24,101 nt of DNA from Baumannia cicadellinicola str. Hc (Homalodisca coagulata) (GCF_000013185.1 NC_007984.1:633475-657575), one strand, 5' to 3'; shown: positions 9,497 through 18,545, counted from the stretch's first letter. Numbers and translations are program-made. The notes: a model not told the origin generated them from the letters alone.

Positions 9497-9525
9497 CTTG
9501 AATGCTGACTATTTATCCCCATAAT
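9497..9525 (+). promoter_or_regulatory. Sigma-32 (heat-shock) type promoter of grpE
   Basis: CTTGAA (9497-9502), a 14-base spacer and CCCCATAAT (9517-9525) match the sigma-32 consensus CTTGAAA / CCCCATNT with normal spacing. It lies upstream of the grpE start at 9568, so the leader would be about 35 bases. The complement of the -35 region (AAGGG) is also the ribosome-binding site of the divergent nadK gene. Functional use requires an rpoH gene elsewhere in the genome. Confidence 0.75.
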
Positions 9526-9567
9526 AACCGAACTAGTAAGAATAATGCTGAAGCTTGGAGAAAACGC

Positions 9568-10164
9568 ATGATAAGTCAAGACAAAAATTACTCTGACGAT
9601 CAAATATCACAAGACAGCGAAATAGATACAATAGAAGCAGTCTCGGAAACTGAAGCAGTCTCAGAAACTAATGAAATAATCGATATGCGAGATGATCGCA
9701 TTCAAAAACTGGAAGTAGAACTAGTGCAAGCACAGCAACGGGAAAGAGATTTACTATTGCGTTCTAAGGCAGAAATAGAGAATATGCGTCGTCGTAACGA
9801 GATAGAAGTAGAAAAAGTGTACAAATTTTCTTTAGAACGTTTTGTTAGTGAGCTACTACCGGTCATTGATAATTTAGAGCGTGCATTGGAGATGTCAGAT
9901 AAATCTAGTCAAAATCTTGCTTCTACTATTGAAGGTATTGAGCTAACATTAAAATCTTTACTAAATGTTGTGCAAAAATTTGGTATTAAAGTTGTGAGTG
10001 AAACCCATGTTCCATTTAATCCTGACATACATCAGGCAATGACAATACTAGAATCTGAAGAGCATGAGCCGAATCATGTCATAATAGTTATGCAAAAAGG
10101 TTATCTCCTTAATGGTCGTCTCATTCGCCCGGCGATGGTTACAGTCTCCAAAACTAAGAGCTAA
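9568..10164 (+). CDS. grpE: Nucleotide exchange factor GrpE
   Basis: GrpE releases ADP from DnaK and so drives the DnaK/DnaJ chaperone cycle. The ATG at 9568 is chosen because GGAG (9557-9560) lies seven bases upstream and because it gives 198 residues, close to E. coli (197). The in-frame ATG at 9502 overlaps the promoter -35 element and would add an unrelated 22-residue tail. An acidic, disordered N-terminus (1-40) precedes the long coiled-coil dimer helices (about 42-95, [14 protein letters not shown]). The beta domain follows with family segments [17 protein letters not shown] and [19 protein letters not shown]. The N-terminus carries an exact duplication of EAVSET (23-28 and 29-34). Confidence 0.96.
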   Translation: MISQDKNYSDDQISQDSEIDTIEAVSETEAVSETNEIIDMRDDRIQKLEVELVQAQQRERDLLLRSKAEIENMRRRNEIEVEKVYKFSLERFVSELLPVIDNLERALEMSDKSSQNLASTIEGIELTLKSLLNVVQKFGIKVVSETHVPFNPDIHQAMTILESEEHEPNHVIIVMQKGYLLNGRLIRPAMVTVSKTKS

Positions 10165-10214
10165 TGACTTATTCTATAATTAATAATTTATTTAATTAAC
10201 ATAATTGACATTTC

Positions 10215-10928
10215 TTAATATGGTAGTTTTGGCGCCCAGTCAATGGGCGTTTTGCCTTGTTGTTTTAATAATATATTTACCTTTGAGAAGTGACGGCAAC
10301 CAAAAAAGCTAAGATATGCAGATAAAGGAGATGGATGTGATGCCATTAAAATATGGTGGCGTTTTACATCAATTATCTGGGCTTTTTTTTGCGCTTTAGT
10401 ACCCCATAAGAGAAAGATAATTCCTTCACTTAAGTTATTAATTAAAGTAATAACTTTATTTGTAAAAATTTCCCAACCTAAGTTGGCGTGAGAATAGGCT
10501 TTACCTGCTTCTACAGTTAATACTGTATTGAGTAGCATTATTCCCTGTTCTGCCCAGCTCCATAAACAACCATGTTGTGGTATAATGAAACTAGAAATAT
10601 CATTAGCTAGCTCCTTATATATGTTCATAAGAGATGGTGGTATAGGTAAACCAGGCCTAACAGAGAAAGATAAACCATCAGCTTGATTAGGACCATGATA
10701 AGGATCTTGACCAATAATTACCACTTTAACTGCACATAGTTCTGTGAGACTAAAAGCGTTAAATATATCTTTCTGCGGTGGATAAATAGTCACACCTGCT
10801 GCCCGTTCTTTATTGAGAAAACATAATATTTGCTGAAAATAAGGTTGTTTTTTTTCCTGAGCAATAGTTAACTGCCAAGTCATATTAGGTGCTATTATAT
10901 GATGTTTACTATTAATAATAGTATACAT
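10215..10928 (-). CDS. ung: Uracil-DNA glycosylase
   Basis: Ung excises uracil from DNA, beginning base-excision repair of cytosine deamination. The product is 237 residues (E. coli 229). The catalytic Asp lies in GQDPYHGP (73-80) and the catalytic His in HPSPLS (198-203); the DNA-intercalation segment [12 protein letters not shown] follows. The start at ATG 10928 has AAGGAA on the minus strand about 13 bases away. ATG at codon 16 is nearer the E. coli N-terminus but has no visible ribosome-binding site, so the first is preferred without certainty. It begins 8 bases after nadB on the same strand, suggesting one transcript. Its last codons contain a hairpin that may terminate grpE on the opposite strand. 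Confidence 0.97.
   Translation of the reverse strand: MYTIINSKHHIIAPNMTWQLTIAQEKKQPYFQQILCFLNKERAAGVTIYPPQKDIFNAFSLTELCAVKVVIIGQDPYHGPNQADGLSFSVRPGLPIPPSLMNIYKELANDISSFIIPQHGCLWSWAEQGIMLLNTVLTVEAGKAYSHANLGWEIFTNKVITLINNLSEGIIFLLWGTKAQKKAQIIDVKRHHILMASHPSPLSAYLSFFGCRHFSKVNILLKQQGKTPIDWAPKLPY
10233..10253 (+). terminator. Probable grpE terminator embedded in the ung coding sequence
   Basis: On the plus strand CGCCCA (10233-10238) pairs with TGGGCG (10244-10249) around a five-base loop and is followed by TTTT (10250-10253). It is the first GC-rich hairpin with a U run after the grpE stop, 69 bases downstream. It lies in the final codons of ung (Thr-Pro-Ile-Asp-Trp region), so it must also satisfy protein coding on the minus strand. 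Confidence 0.5.
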
Positions 10929-10936
10929 ACTAAACT

Positions 10937-12586
10937 TTATTCCTTACTTCTGAGCGAAGATTTTACTCCTGGTTGTAAAATCGTTGGTTGTGGGTTAGGT
11001 AGCATAGTTGGATAATCTAGTATATAATGTAAACCGCGACTTTCTTGACGCTGTAGTGCACTTTGAACAATAAGTTTTGCGACTAAAAGTAAATTACGGA
11101 ATTTTATGGAACAATCTGATATGCTAACATTAGATTTAGATGCGCAAATACTCTTTGTTGTAAGCAATTGGAGGTTACGTAGTGCTCTTTCTAGTTGTTT
11201 AGTAGTACGTATAATACCAACATCATTCCACATTAATCGTTGTAATTCTTTCCAGTTATTGAGTAAGATACGATGATCATGATAACTGATAACTTTATTA
11301 TCATTCCAGGGTGGTAATTGATGCACCTGCTTTATACTAGTCGGTAAATTACGGATAATATCTACAGATGCAGCCCAACTATAGACAAAACATTCGAGTA
11401 AAGAATTAGATGCCAACCTATTAGCACCATGTAAACCTGTATAGCTTACTTCACCAATTGCATATAGACCATCTAAATCGGTACGACCATTCTTATCTAC
11501 TATGACACCACCACAGGTATAGTGAGCAGCTGGAACAATAGGAATAGGTTGGCTAGTTAAATCCATATTTAGCGCCTGTAGTTTTTTGTATATTGTAGGA
11601 AAATGATTACGAATTAATTTCTTAGGTCGATAACTAATATCTAAATACATACATTCAACACCTAAACGTCTTATTTCATGGTCTATAGCACGTGTAACGA
11701 TATCTCGCGGTGCTAGTTCAGCACGTAAATCAAAATCTGGCATAAAGCGACTACCATCTGGCCGATAAAGGTAAGCACCTTCACCCCGTAGCGCTTCAGT
11801 TAAAAGAAAATTACGTGCCTGAGGATGATATAATGAAGTTGGGTGAAATTGATTAAATTCAAGATTAGCTACTCTACATCCAGCACGCCAAGCCATTGCA
11901 ATACCATCACCAGATGATATATCTGGATTGGTGGTATATTGATACACAGTAGATGCTCCACCTGTTGCTAATACGATAGCAGTAAAAGCGTAGCAGCGTT
12001 CTACCCGGTCTAATGATCTATTCCAAATATAGGCACCTACTACCCGGCAATTACTAGATAGACCGATTGTATTTGAGGTTATTAAATCTATAGCGTGACT
12101 ATGTTCTATAATATGAATATTAGGATTGAGCATAGCCTTTTTGATAAGTATGGTTTCTATAGCTTTGCCAGTTGCATCAGCAACATGTAATATACGACGG
12201 TGACTATGCCCACCTTCTCTAGTAAGGTGATAATTGCTATTGATCTTATTAGGTAAGTCGAGATCATATACATCGAATAATACACCTTGCTGAACTAACC
12301 ATTCAATACAATGGCGTGCGTTACTAGTAATATACTCTACTACTTCACGATCACAAAGACCAGCACCCGCATTTAATGTATCTTCTACATGAGAATTGAT
12401 GCTGTCTGTATCCTCAAAGACAGCGGCAATACCACCTTGAGCATACCAAGTAGAGCATTTATTTAATGAATGTTTGCTGAGTACTATTACTTTACAGTAT
12501 TCAGCTATACGCAGTGCTAATGATAAACCAGCCGCACCACTACCAATAATGAGTACGTCCGTGACATATTCAGTAAATTGTTGCAT
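10937..12586 (-). CDS. nadB: L-aspartate oxidase
   Basis: NadB is an FAD enzyme that oxidises L-aspartate to iminoaspartate, the first step of de novo NAD synthesis; NadA then uses iminoaspartate to make quinolinate. Translation is set at ATG 12586 (MQQFTEYV), giving 549 residues (E. coli 540) and the same spacing to the FAD-binding motif GSGAAG (15-20). A TTG three codons upstream is possible but unneeded. Family segments include [44 protein letters not shown] and AHYTCGGV, covering the flavin and substrate sites. It is followed closely by ung. In E. coli nadB and ung lie in the same region with several genes between, so this junction looks like collapse by gene loss. Confidence 0.97.
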   Translation of the reverse strand: MQQFTEYVTDVLIIGSGAAGLSLALRIAEYCKVIVLSKHSLNKCSTWYAQGGIAAVFEDTDSINSHVEDTLNAGAGLCDREVVEYITSNARHCIEWLVQQGVLFDVYDLDLPNKINSNYHLTREGGHSHRRILHVADATGKAIETILIKKAMLNPNIHIIEHSHAIDLITSNTIGLSSNCRVVGAYIWNRSLDRVERCYAFTAIVLATGGASTVYQYTTNPDISSGDGIAMAWRAGCRVANLEFNQFHPTSLYHPQARNFLLTEALRGEGAYLYRPDGSRFMPDFDLRAELAPRDIVTRAIDHEIRRLGVECMYLDISYRPKKLIRNHFPTIYKKLQALNMDLTSQPIPIVPAAHYTCGGVIVDKNGRTDLDGLYAIGEVSYTGLHGANRLASNSLLECFVYSWAASVDIIRNLPTSIKQVHQLPPWNDNKVISYHDHRILLNNWKELQRLMWNDVGIIRTTKQLERALRNLQLLTTKSICASKSNVSISDCSIKFRNLLLVAKLIVQSALQRQESRGLHYILDYPTMLPNPQPTILQPGVKSSLRSKE

Positions 12587-12708
12587 AACTAACAAGTTAT
12601 ATTTTGCTAATGGAATAATACTGATGTTATCACTGAATTACTTTTGTTTGATAGATGTTATAAACATAAATAGAAATTAATATATAATATGTATTATTTT
12701 CATATTTC

Positions 12709-12728
12709 AAAAAAAAGATAGAGCTATC
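12709..12728 (-). terminator. Terminator after tRNA-Ile
   Basis: On the minus strand a short GATA/TATC stem with a four-base loop (12728-12717) is followed by eight T (12716-12709). It lies 29 bases beyond the tRNA-Ile 3' end and before nadB. The stem is short, but the U run is the strongest in this spacer. Confidence 0.45.
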
Positions 12729-12756
12729 AAACATAACATTAATTTACCGTATCTAG

Positions 12757-12829
12757 TGGCCCCTGCTGGATTTGAACCAGCGACCAAACGATTATGAGTC
12801 GCCTGCTCTGACCACTGAGCTAAGGGGCC
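12757..12829 (-). tRNA. ileX: tRNA-Ile, anticodon CAU (lysidine type)
   Basis: The minus strand gives a standard cloverleaf. It has acceptor GGCCCCT/AGGGGCC (perfect), D-arm TAGCTCAGTGGTCAGAGCA, anticodon loop CTCATAA and T-arm GCTGG/CCAGC with loop TTCAAAT. The CAU anticodon with this body matches the E. coli minor tRNA-Ile (ileX), whose wobble C is changed to lysidine by TilS to read AUA, rather than a methionine tRNA. It lies just downstream of rpoD, as in E. coli. The bases after the discriminator A are CTA, so CCA is not encoded. Confidence 0.93.
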
Positions 12830-12838
12830 AAGCAGGCT

Positions 12839-12844
12839 ATTATA
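12839..12844 (-). promoter_or_regulatory. Probable -10 element of tRNA-Ile
   Basis: Minus-strand TATAAT lies nine bases upstream of the tRNA 5' end, in the spacer after rpoD. No good -35 hexamer is visible at 16-18 bases, so the tRNA may also be cut from rpoD read-through. Confidence 0.35.
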
Positions 12845-12895
12845 AATAGTGTTATTTGACTCGTCTATACTTTTTTCTTCTCATCTCGGATAAGT

Positions 12896-14734
12896 TTAAT
12901 CATCTAAAAAGCTCCGCAAAACTTCAGAGCGGCTAGGATGACGTAATTTGCGTAATGCCTTTGCTTCAATTTGCCGAATACGCTCACGGGTAACAGCAAA
13001 TTGTTTACCTACTTCTTCTAATGTATGATCAGTATTCATATCAATACCAAAGCGCATACGTAGTACTTTTGCTTCACGAGCGGTTAGACCTGCTAGTATC
13101 TCATGAGTAGCAGAACGTAAGCTTTCAGAAGTAGCTGATTCTAGAGGAAGCTCTAAGGTAGTATCCTCAATAAAATCACCTAAATGTGTATCTTCATCGT
13201 CACCAATAGGTGTTTCCATAGAAAGAGGTTCTTTAGCTATTTTTAGTACTTTGCGAATTTTATCTTCTGGCATAAACATACGTTCTGCTAGTTCTTCTGG
13301 TGTTGGTTCGCGTCCAATTTCCTGTAGCATTTGCCGGGAAATACGATTAAGCTTGTTAATAGTTTCGATCATATGTACTGGAATACGGATAGTCCGGGCT
13401 TGATCAGCTATAGAACGAGTGATAGCTTGACGGATCCACCAGGTAGCATAAGTAGAGAATTTATAGCCACGGCGGTATTCAAATTTATCTACTGCTTTCA
13501 TGAGACCAATATTACCTTCTTGAATTAAATCAAGAAATTGTAGACCACGGTTAGTATATTTCTTAGCAATAGAAATAACTAATCTTAGGTTTGCTTCGAC
13601 CATCTCTTTTTTAGCACGACGAGCTTTTGCTTCACCAATTGACATACGACGGTTAATATCTTTTATTTGTTCGATACTTAAACCAGTCTCTTCTTCTATT
13701 TGACGTAACTTTTGTAGACTATTATGTACATTTTTATCTACATTATATAATTTTTCAGACCAGGGTTGATTCATTGCTAGTGCTGTTTTAAACCACGTTT
13801 CACTAGTTTCATTACCAGCAAATAGCTTAATAAAGTCTTTCTTTGGCATTTTACTGATATCTACGCATAGTTTCATTACTAAACGTTCTTGAAGACGTAT
13901 ACGATCCATCACAGCACGCATATTCTTTACTAGATAGTCAAACTGTTTTGGTGCTAAATGAAATTGTTTAAATATCTCAGAAAGCTTAAGTATTTCTTCT
14001 ATTGCTTTAGCATGACTGCGACCTTTAGTATCAATAATATTACGGGTAATTTCATATTGTTCACGTAATTCAACAAATTTCTGGTGTGCTATTTCAGGAT
14101 CTATGCTACTATCTTCGTTAGTATTTTCATCATTTACTTCTTCATCTTCATCATCACTTATATCAGAAGCAAGTTCTGTACTGATATTACTCGTAGTTGA
14201 TATTATGTCCGGTACTTCCATATGAGTATCAACGAAATTTATGATAAGATCTGATAAACGTGCTTCACCTAACTCAACGCGGTCATATTGTTTAAGCAAA
14301 TAAGTTATAGCCTCAGGATACTCGGCAACCGAACACTGTACCTGAGTCATACCATCTTCTATACGCTTAGCAATGTTAATTTCACCTTCACGGGTAAGCA
14401 ATTCTACAGTACCCATTTCACGCATATACATACGGACAGGATCAGTAGTACGAACTATCTCGGATTCAACACTAGATAAGACCTGAGCAGCTGCTTCTAC
14501 AGCATCTTCATCTGTATCTGAATTTGTTTCATCTAATAGAATATCATCAGCATCTGGCGCTTCTTCCATAACTTGGATGCCCATATCATTAATCATTTGG
14601 ATGATATCTTCTATCTGATCAGAATCAACAATATCTTCTGGAAGAAGATCATTGACTTCAGCAACAGTCAAATAGCCTTGTTCTTTACCACGTGTAACAA
14701 GCAACTTTAGCTGTAAATGCTGATTTTGTTCCAT
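12896..14734 (-). CDS. rpoD: Primary RNA polymerase sigma factor, sigma-70
   Basis: RpoD directs RNA polymerase to housekeeping promoters. The ATG at 14734 ([20 protein letters not shown]) is chosen because it matches the E. coli N-terminus and gives 612 residues (E. coli 613); an ATG seven codons upstream is also in frame. Region 1.1 is followed by [16 protein letters not shown] (region 1.2), then the acidic non-conserved insert ([11 protein letters not shown]). Region 2 ([37 protein letters not shown]), region 3 and region 4 with its helix-turn-helix ([20 protein letters not shown]) follow. The DNA-contact regions look essentially identical to E. coli, so normal -35/-10 promoters should apply. 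It is the last gene of the rpsU-dnaG-rpoD set; a possible heat-shock promoter lies inside dnaG. Confidence 0.98.
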   Translation of the reverse strand: MEQNQHLQLKLLVTRGKEQGYLTVAEVNDLLPEDIVDSDQIEDIIQMINDMGIQVMEEAPDADDILLDETNSDTDEDAVEAAAQVLSSVESEIVRTTDPVRMYMREMGTVELLTREGEINIAKRIEDGMTQVQCSVAEYPEAITYLLKQYDRVELGEARLSDLIINFVDTHMEVPDIISTTSNISTELASDISDDEDEEVNDENTNEDSSIDPEIAHQKFVELREQYEITRNIIDTKGRSHAKAIEEILKLSEIFKQFHLAPKQFDYLVKNMRAVMDRIRLQERLVMKLCVDISKMPKKDFIKLFAGNETSETWFKTALAMNQPWSEKLYNVDKNVHNSLQKLRQIEEETGLSIEQIKDINRRMSIGEAKARRAKKEMVEANLRLVISIAKKYTNRGLQFLDLIQEGNIGLMKAVDKFEYRRGYKFSTYATWWIRQAITRSIADQARTIRIPVHMIETINKLNRISRQMLQEIGREPTPEELAERMFMPEDKIRKVLKIAKEPLSMETPIGDDEDTHLGDFIEDTTLELPLESATSESLRSATHEILAGLTAREAKVLRMRFGIDMNTDHTLEEVGKQFAVTRERIRQIEAKALRKLRHPSRSEVLRSFLDD

Positions 14735-14815
14735 AACAAAGTATCCATACATCATCGTAATATACGATTATAGTTAAATTGAGATTATTAATCTTTGCAT
14801 TTAATAATTTAATAA

Positions 14816-16603
14816 TTAATTGATGATAAAATCATCGTAAAAAGCGATGCTTAATTGATCTTTTTTTGCTAATGCTTGATTTAGATACCAAAGTTCTTTA
14901 CGCTCTTCAGTTGTGAGTCCATGTTTTCGATCAAGAGCTATCAGTATATCCTGGCGTTGTTCAAGTATAGAATTATATAGCTTAGTTAAAGCATCTATGA
15001 AAGTCCTTTCGATTAGATCTTCTATGATCATGTGGTTCCAAGTAGCGAAAGTTTCAAGTTGTGCATAAAATTTATTATGACGATAAAGTTCTAATAATTG
15101 ACCCGTAGTTAAACTAGGCTCTTTCTGGCAAGTTTTTACTAATTGAATAAAAATTTTTACTCCAGGTTGCCTAGCTTGTTCTAGCTTATTGCTAATTCTT
15201 TTTGCTAAAGTAGATAACCATGGATTTTGTACTAATAAACCTATAAGGATATGTATAGGTGTACATTTTATTCTTAAATTTTGCTGAGATTTAACTCTTT
15301 TTTTATTTAGTTGGAGTAATTTTTCGAGTTTGTTATCATCTAGAATACCAACTCTATTAGCTAATAACTGTCGTAGAAACAACCGCCAAATACCATTTGG
15401 TATTTTATTAATCAGTGGTAATGCTAGGGCAATTAATTTTACCCGATCATCTAAATTACTTAGATTAACCTGCTGCATTAGTGTATCGAATAAAAATTCG
15501 GATAATGGTTGTGCCTGTTCAATATATTTTTCGAATGCCTCTTTACCAATTTTGCGTATTATTGTATCAGGATCTTGACTATTAGATAAAAACATAAAGC
15601 GCAATTGACGTTTATCAATAAGATATGGAAGAGCATTTTCTAGAGTCTTCCAAGCTGCTTCGCGTCCAGCACGATCTCCATCATAACAACAGATTAACTG
15701 ATCAGTTGTACGATATAATAACTGAATCTGTTCGGTCGTTGTCGCTGTACCAAGAGATGCCACAACATAATTAATACCAAACTGCGCTAGTGTTACTACA
15801 TCCATATAACCTTCTACTACTAATAATTTAGATAAATTAGCGTTTTTCTGTTGAGCTTCATATAAACCATATAGCTGATTGCTTTTATGAAATAAATCAC
15901 TTGCTGGCGAATTTATGTACTTAGGTTGACCCTCTCCGAGGAGACGGCCACCAAAGGCTATAATATGCCCTCGTTTATCACGAATAGGAAACATAATTCT
16001 ATTACGGAATAGATCATAGGTATTACCATTATCATTATAAACCACCATCCCTGTAGCTTTTAACAAAGCAATCGCTTCAGCTGAATGACCAAAATACTTT
16101 ATTACGTTATCCCAGCCAGGTGGTGCAAAACCTATGGCAAAATCATTAATAACTGTAGCGTTTAAGCCACGTTGTTGTAAATAGCTATTAACAACTAGAG
16201 CTTGTTCATGAAGTGATTGCTGATAAAATATACTGATTTTTTCCATTAGATCATAAAGGCGCTGGCGTGAATATAACTGCGGTGCATTTAAGATATCATT
16301 ATTTTCATAGGGAATATTCCAACCACATCTTATAGCTAATTCTTCAAGAGATTCTAAAAATCCTAGTCGATCATAATTCATTAGAAAATCTATCGCATTA
16401 CCATGAGAGCCACAACTAAAACAGTGATAAAATTGCATTTTACTACTAACATGAAATGATGGGATTTTATCATTATGGAATGGACAGCAAGCTATAAAAT
16501 GCTTACCTTGCTTCTTTAGCTTAAATCTTGCATCAATTAGTTCGACGATGTCGGTATGTGCTAATAAGCTACTAATAAATGTACGTGGTATGCGTCCAAC
16601 CAT
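14816..16603 (-). CDS. dnaG: DNA primase
   Basis: DnaG makes RNA primers at the replication fork with DnaB helicase. The product is 595 residues (E. coli 581). The CHC2 zinc ligands Cys40, His43, Cys61 and Cys64 occupy the E. coli numbering. The TOPRIM core has LLVVEGYMDVVTLAQ and the acidic CCYDGDRAGR, with SQDPDT after it. The C-terminal helicase-binding domain is present (IRILIGLLVQNP-like HILIGLLVQNPWL, TTGQLLELYR). The family end LNQALAKK is followed by about 14 extra residues. Second gene of the macromolecular-synthesis operon; the spacer to rpsU is 93 bases and to rpoD 81 bases. Confidence 0.97.
   Translation of the reverse strand: MVGRIPRTFISSLLAHTDIVELIDARFKLKKQGKHFIACCPFHNDKIPSFHVSSKMQFYHCFSCGSHGNAIDFLMNYDRLGFLESLEELAIRCGWNIPYENNDILNAPQLYSRQRLYDLMEKISIFYQQSLHEQALVVNSYLQQRGLNATVINDFAIGFAPPGWDNVIKYFGHSAEAIALLKATGMVVYNDNGNTYDLFRNRIMFPIRDKRGHIIAFGGRLLGEGQPKYINSPASDLFHKSNQLYGLYEAQQKNANLSKLLVVEGYMDVVTLAQFGINYVVASLGTATTTEQIQLLYRTTDQLICCYDGDRAGREAAWKTLENALPYLIDKRQLRFMFLSNSQDPDTIIRKIGKEAFEKYIEQAQPLSEFLFDTLMQQVNLSNLDDRVKLIALALPLINKIPNGIWRLFLRQLLANRVGILDDNKLEKLLQLNKKRVKSQQNLRIKCTPIHILIGLLVQNPWLSTLAKRISNKLEQARQPGVKIFIQLVKTCQKEPSLTTGQLLELYRHNKFYAQLETFATWNHMIIEDLIERTFIDALTKLYNSILEQRQDILIALDRKHGLTTEERKELWYLNQALAKKDQLSIAFYDDFIIN
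15027..15058 (-). promoter_or_regulatory. Possible heat-shock promoter for rpoD inside dnaG
   Basis: On the minus strand CTTGAAA (15058-15052) is followed after 16 bases by CCACATGAT (15035-15027), a partial match to the sigma-32 -10 element. It lies in dnaG codons for Leu-Glu...Trp, the same codons that, as I remember it, hold the E. coli rpoD heat-shock promoter. It is about 290 bases upstream of the rpoD start. The -10 match is imperfect. Confidence 0.35.
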
Positions 16604-16645
16604 AAGCTCTATAACAAATGTTACTATCGTTGTATTTATATATCA

Positions 16646-16661
16646 TAGTAGCTTACTACTA
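16646..16661. terminator. Hairpin in the rpsU-dnaG spacer
   Basis: TAGTAG (16646-16651) and CTACTA (16656-16661) form a perfect six-pair stem with a four-base loop, midway between rpsU and dnaG. E. coli has a partial terminator at this place in the operon that lowers dnaG relative to rpsU. Here no U run follows on the minus strand, so it may be a weakened version or unrelated. Confidence 0.35.
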
Positions 16662-16696
16662 AGCTTAATGTTGTAAAAAACAAGTTATAATAAAAG

Positions 16697-16975
<279 letters not shown>

Positions 16976-16999
16976 TCATTTACCTAATGATGCTAAATT

Positions 17000-17028
17000 T
17001 TGCTCTAATTATATACTATATATATTAT
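17000..17028 (+). promoter_or_regulatory. Candidate promoter of tsaD-folB
   Basis: TTGCTC (17000-17005), a 17-base spacer and TATTAT (17023-17028) form the best sigma-70-like pair ahead of tsaD. The surrounding DNA is nearly pure A/T, so chance matches are common. Confidence 0.35.
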
Positions 17029-17112
17029 TAAGGTCTACTACTGCGATACGCTTGAATGAATTTTCAGTGAAAGTTATTATAGGAATTATTACTATCATGA
17101 GAATATTAGTTT

Positions 17113-18138
17113 ATGCGAGTATTAGGTATTGAGACATCCTGTGATGATACTGGAGTAGCAATTTATGATGATCAACACGGGCTACTAACTAATCAAATTT
17201 ATAGCCAAGCTAAAATTCATGCCAACTATGGTGGGGTCGTACCTGAACTTGCTTCTCGTGATCACTTACGTAAAATAGTACCTTTGATCCAAGCTGCACT
17301 ATCTGAGGCTCGATTGCAAGCTAAGAATATTGATGGAGTTGCTTACACTGCAGGCCCAGGACTCATTAGCTCCCTAATGGTTGGGGCTACTGTAGGTTGT
17401 GCTCTAGCTTATGCATGGAAAGTACCAAATATAGCTGTACATCATATGGAAGGACATTTATTAGCACCAATGTTAGAGATAAATCCTCCATCGTTTCCTT
17501 TTGTTGCTCTATTAGTATCAGGTGCACATACACAACTAATAGCAGTAACTAAGATGGGTAAATATCAATTACTCGGTCAATCTGTTGACGATGCTGTAGG
17601 TGAAGCATTTGATAAAACAGCTAAACTATTAGGCTTAGATTATCCAGGCGGACCAATGTTATCAAAAATTGCACAGCAAGGCATTGCTGGACGTTATAAG
17701 TTTCCACGACCTATGACGGAACGTCCTGGTCTTAATTTTAGCTTTGCGGGGTTAAAAACCTTTGCGGCTAACACTATTAATATAGCAGCTAGTGATGCAC
17801 AAACCCATGCAGATATAGCAAGAGCATTTGAGGACGCAGTCGTAGATACACTAATGATTAAATGTCAACGTGCACTCGATCAAACAGGCTTTAAAAGATT
17901 AGTTATGGCCGGTGGCGTTAGTGCTAACCAAACATTACGTAATCGGATGAAAAAAATGGTAGAGCAGCGGGGAGAAGAGATATTTTACGCTCGACCAGAA
18001 TTATGTACAGATAATGGTGCTATGATCGCTTACGTTGGCAGCGTACGTTTTGCATCCTTAGTACTACCGCAAAGCCAACTCGCTGTAATAGTACGTCCTC
18101 GTTGGCCCCTAGAAGAATTAACTACTATTAGCAGATAA
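17113..18138 (+). CDS. tsaD: tRNA threonylcarbamoyladenosine transferase subunit TsaD
   Basis: TsaD, with TsaB and TsaE, transfers threonylcarbamoyl from the TsaC product to A37 of ANN-decoding tRNAs. The product is 341 residues (E. coli 337). It has [12 protein letters not shown] at the N-terminus, the metal-binding HMEGH (His111, His115), the ATP-binding segment LVSGAHTQL (134-142) and [10 protein letters not shown] near the C-terminus with the conserved Asp. Residue 138 is Ala where the E. coli protein has Gly (SGGHT). Start ATG 17113 gives the conserved [11 protein letters not shown] good ribosome-binding site (AGGA, 17081-17084) is nearer to an out-of-frame ATG at 17097. folB follows after 41 bases, probably in the same transcript. 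Confidence 0.97.
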
Positions 18139-18179
18139 ATGGTTTTTATTTTTATCAAGCTAAATCAAGAGTCATATTT

Positions 18180-18545
18180 GTGGATATAATATTTATTAAA
18201 AAATTAATAGTTATGGCTTTTATTGGTGTTTATGACTGGGAACAGCAACGCTTACAAAAGTTAATTTTTGATATTGAAGTTGGCTGGAATAACGTTACTG
18301 CTGCACTTAGCGATAATATTAATGATAGTATTAGCTATACAGCTATTAGTGAAGCAGTATTGTCTTGGGTTCACGGTAAGCATTTTGCCCTTATAGAACG
18401 TGTTGCCGAAGAGGTTGCTGAACTACTAATAAATAAATTTAGTCTTACTTGGGTGCGTATTAAAATTCAAAAACCAAGTGCAGTACCGTATGCTAAAAGC
18501 GTAGGTGTGATTATTCAGCGTAGTATAAAAGAACTAAAAAACTAA
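18180..18545 (+). CDS. folB: Dihydroneopterin aldolase
   Basis: FolB cleaves 7,8-dihydroneopterin to 6-hydroxymethyl-dihydropterin and glycolaldehyde in folate synthesis. The product is 121 residues (E. coli 122). The key residues are present: Glu21 in GVYDWEQ, Tyr53 in ISYTAISEAV, and the catalytic Lys98 in KIQKPSAV. The start is GTG at 18180, giving MDIIFIKKL, which matches the E. coli N-terminus. In E. coli plsY and the ttd genes lie between tsaD and folB; they are absent here, so folB is now next to tsaD. A strong terminator follows. Confidence 0.96.
   Translation: MDIIFIKKLIVMAFIGVYDWEQQRLQKLIFDIEVGWNNVTAALSDNINDSISYTAISEAVLSWVHGKHFALIERVAEEVAELLINKFSLTWVRIKIQKPSAVPYAKSVGVIIQRSIKELKN

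Noticed and set aside
9502..9567. ATG at 9502 as the grpE start
   Set aside because: It overlaps the sigma-32 -35 element, adds 22 unrelated residues and lacks the GGAG site that precedes 9568.
12757..12829. tRNA-Met reading of the CAU anticodon
   Set aside because: The acceptor and arms match the lysidine-type tRNA-Ile and it sits next to rpoD as E. coli ileX does.
15330..15578. 82-codon open frame antisense to dnaG
   Set aside because: It is the shadow of a well-conserved gene and its product resembles no family I know. The other short antisense frames over tamA, tamB, rpoD, uppP, nadB and plsC were rejected for the same reason.
17097..17132. Upstream ATG as the real tsaD start
   Set aside because: Its frame stops after 11 codons and is out of register with the conserved TsaD sequence; only 17113 gives the family N-terminus.
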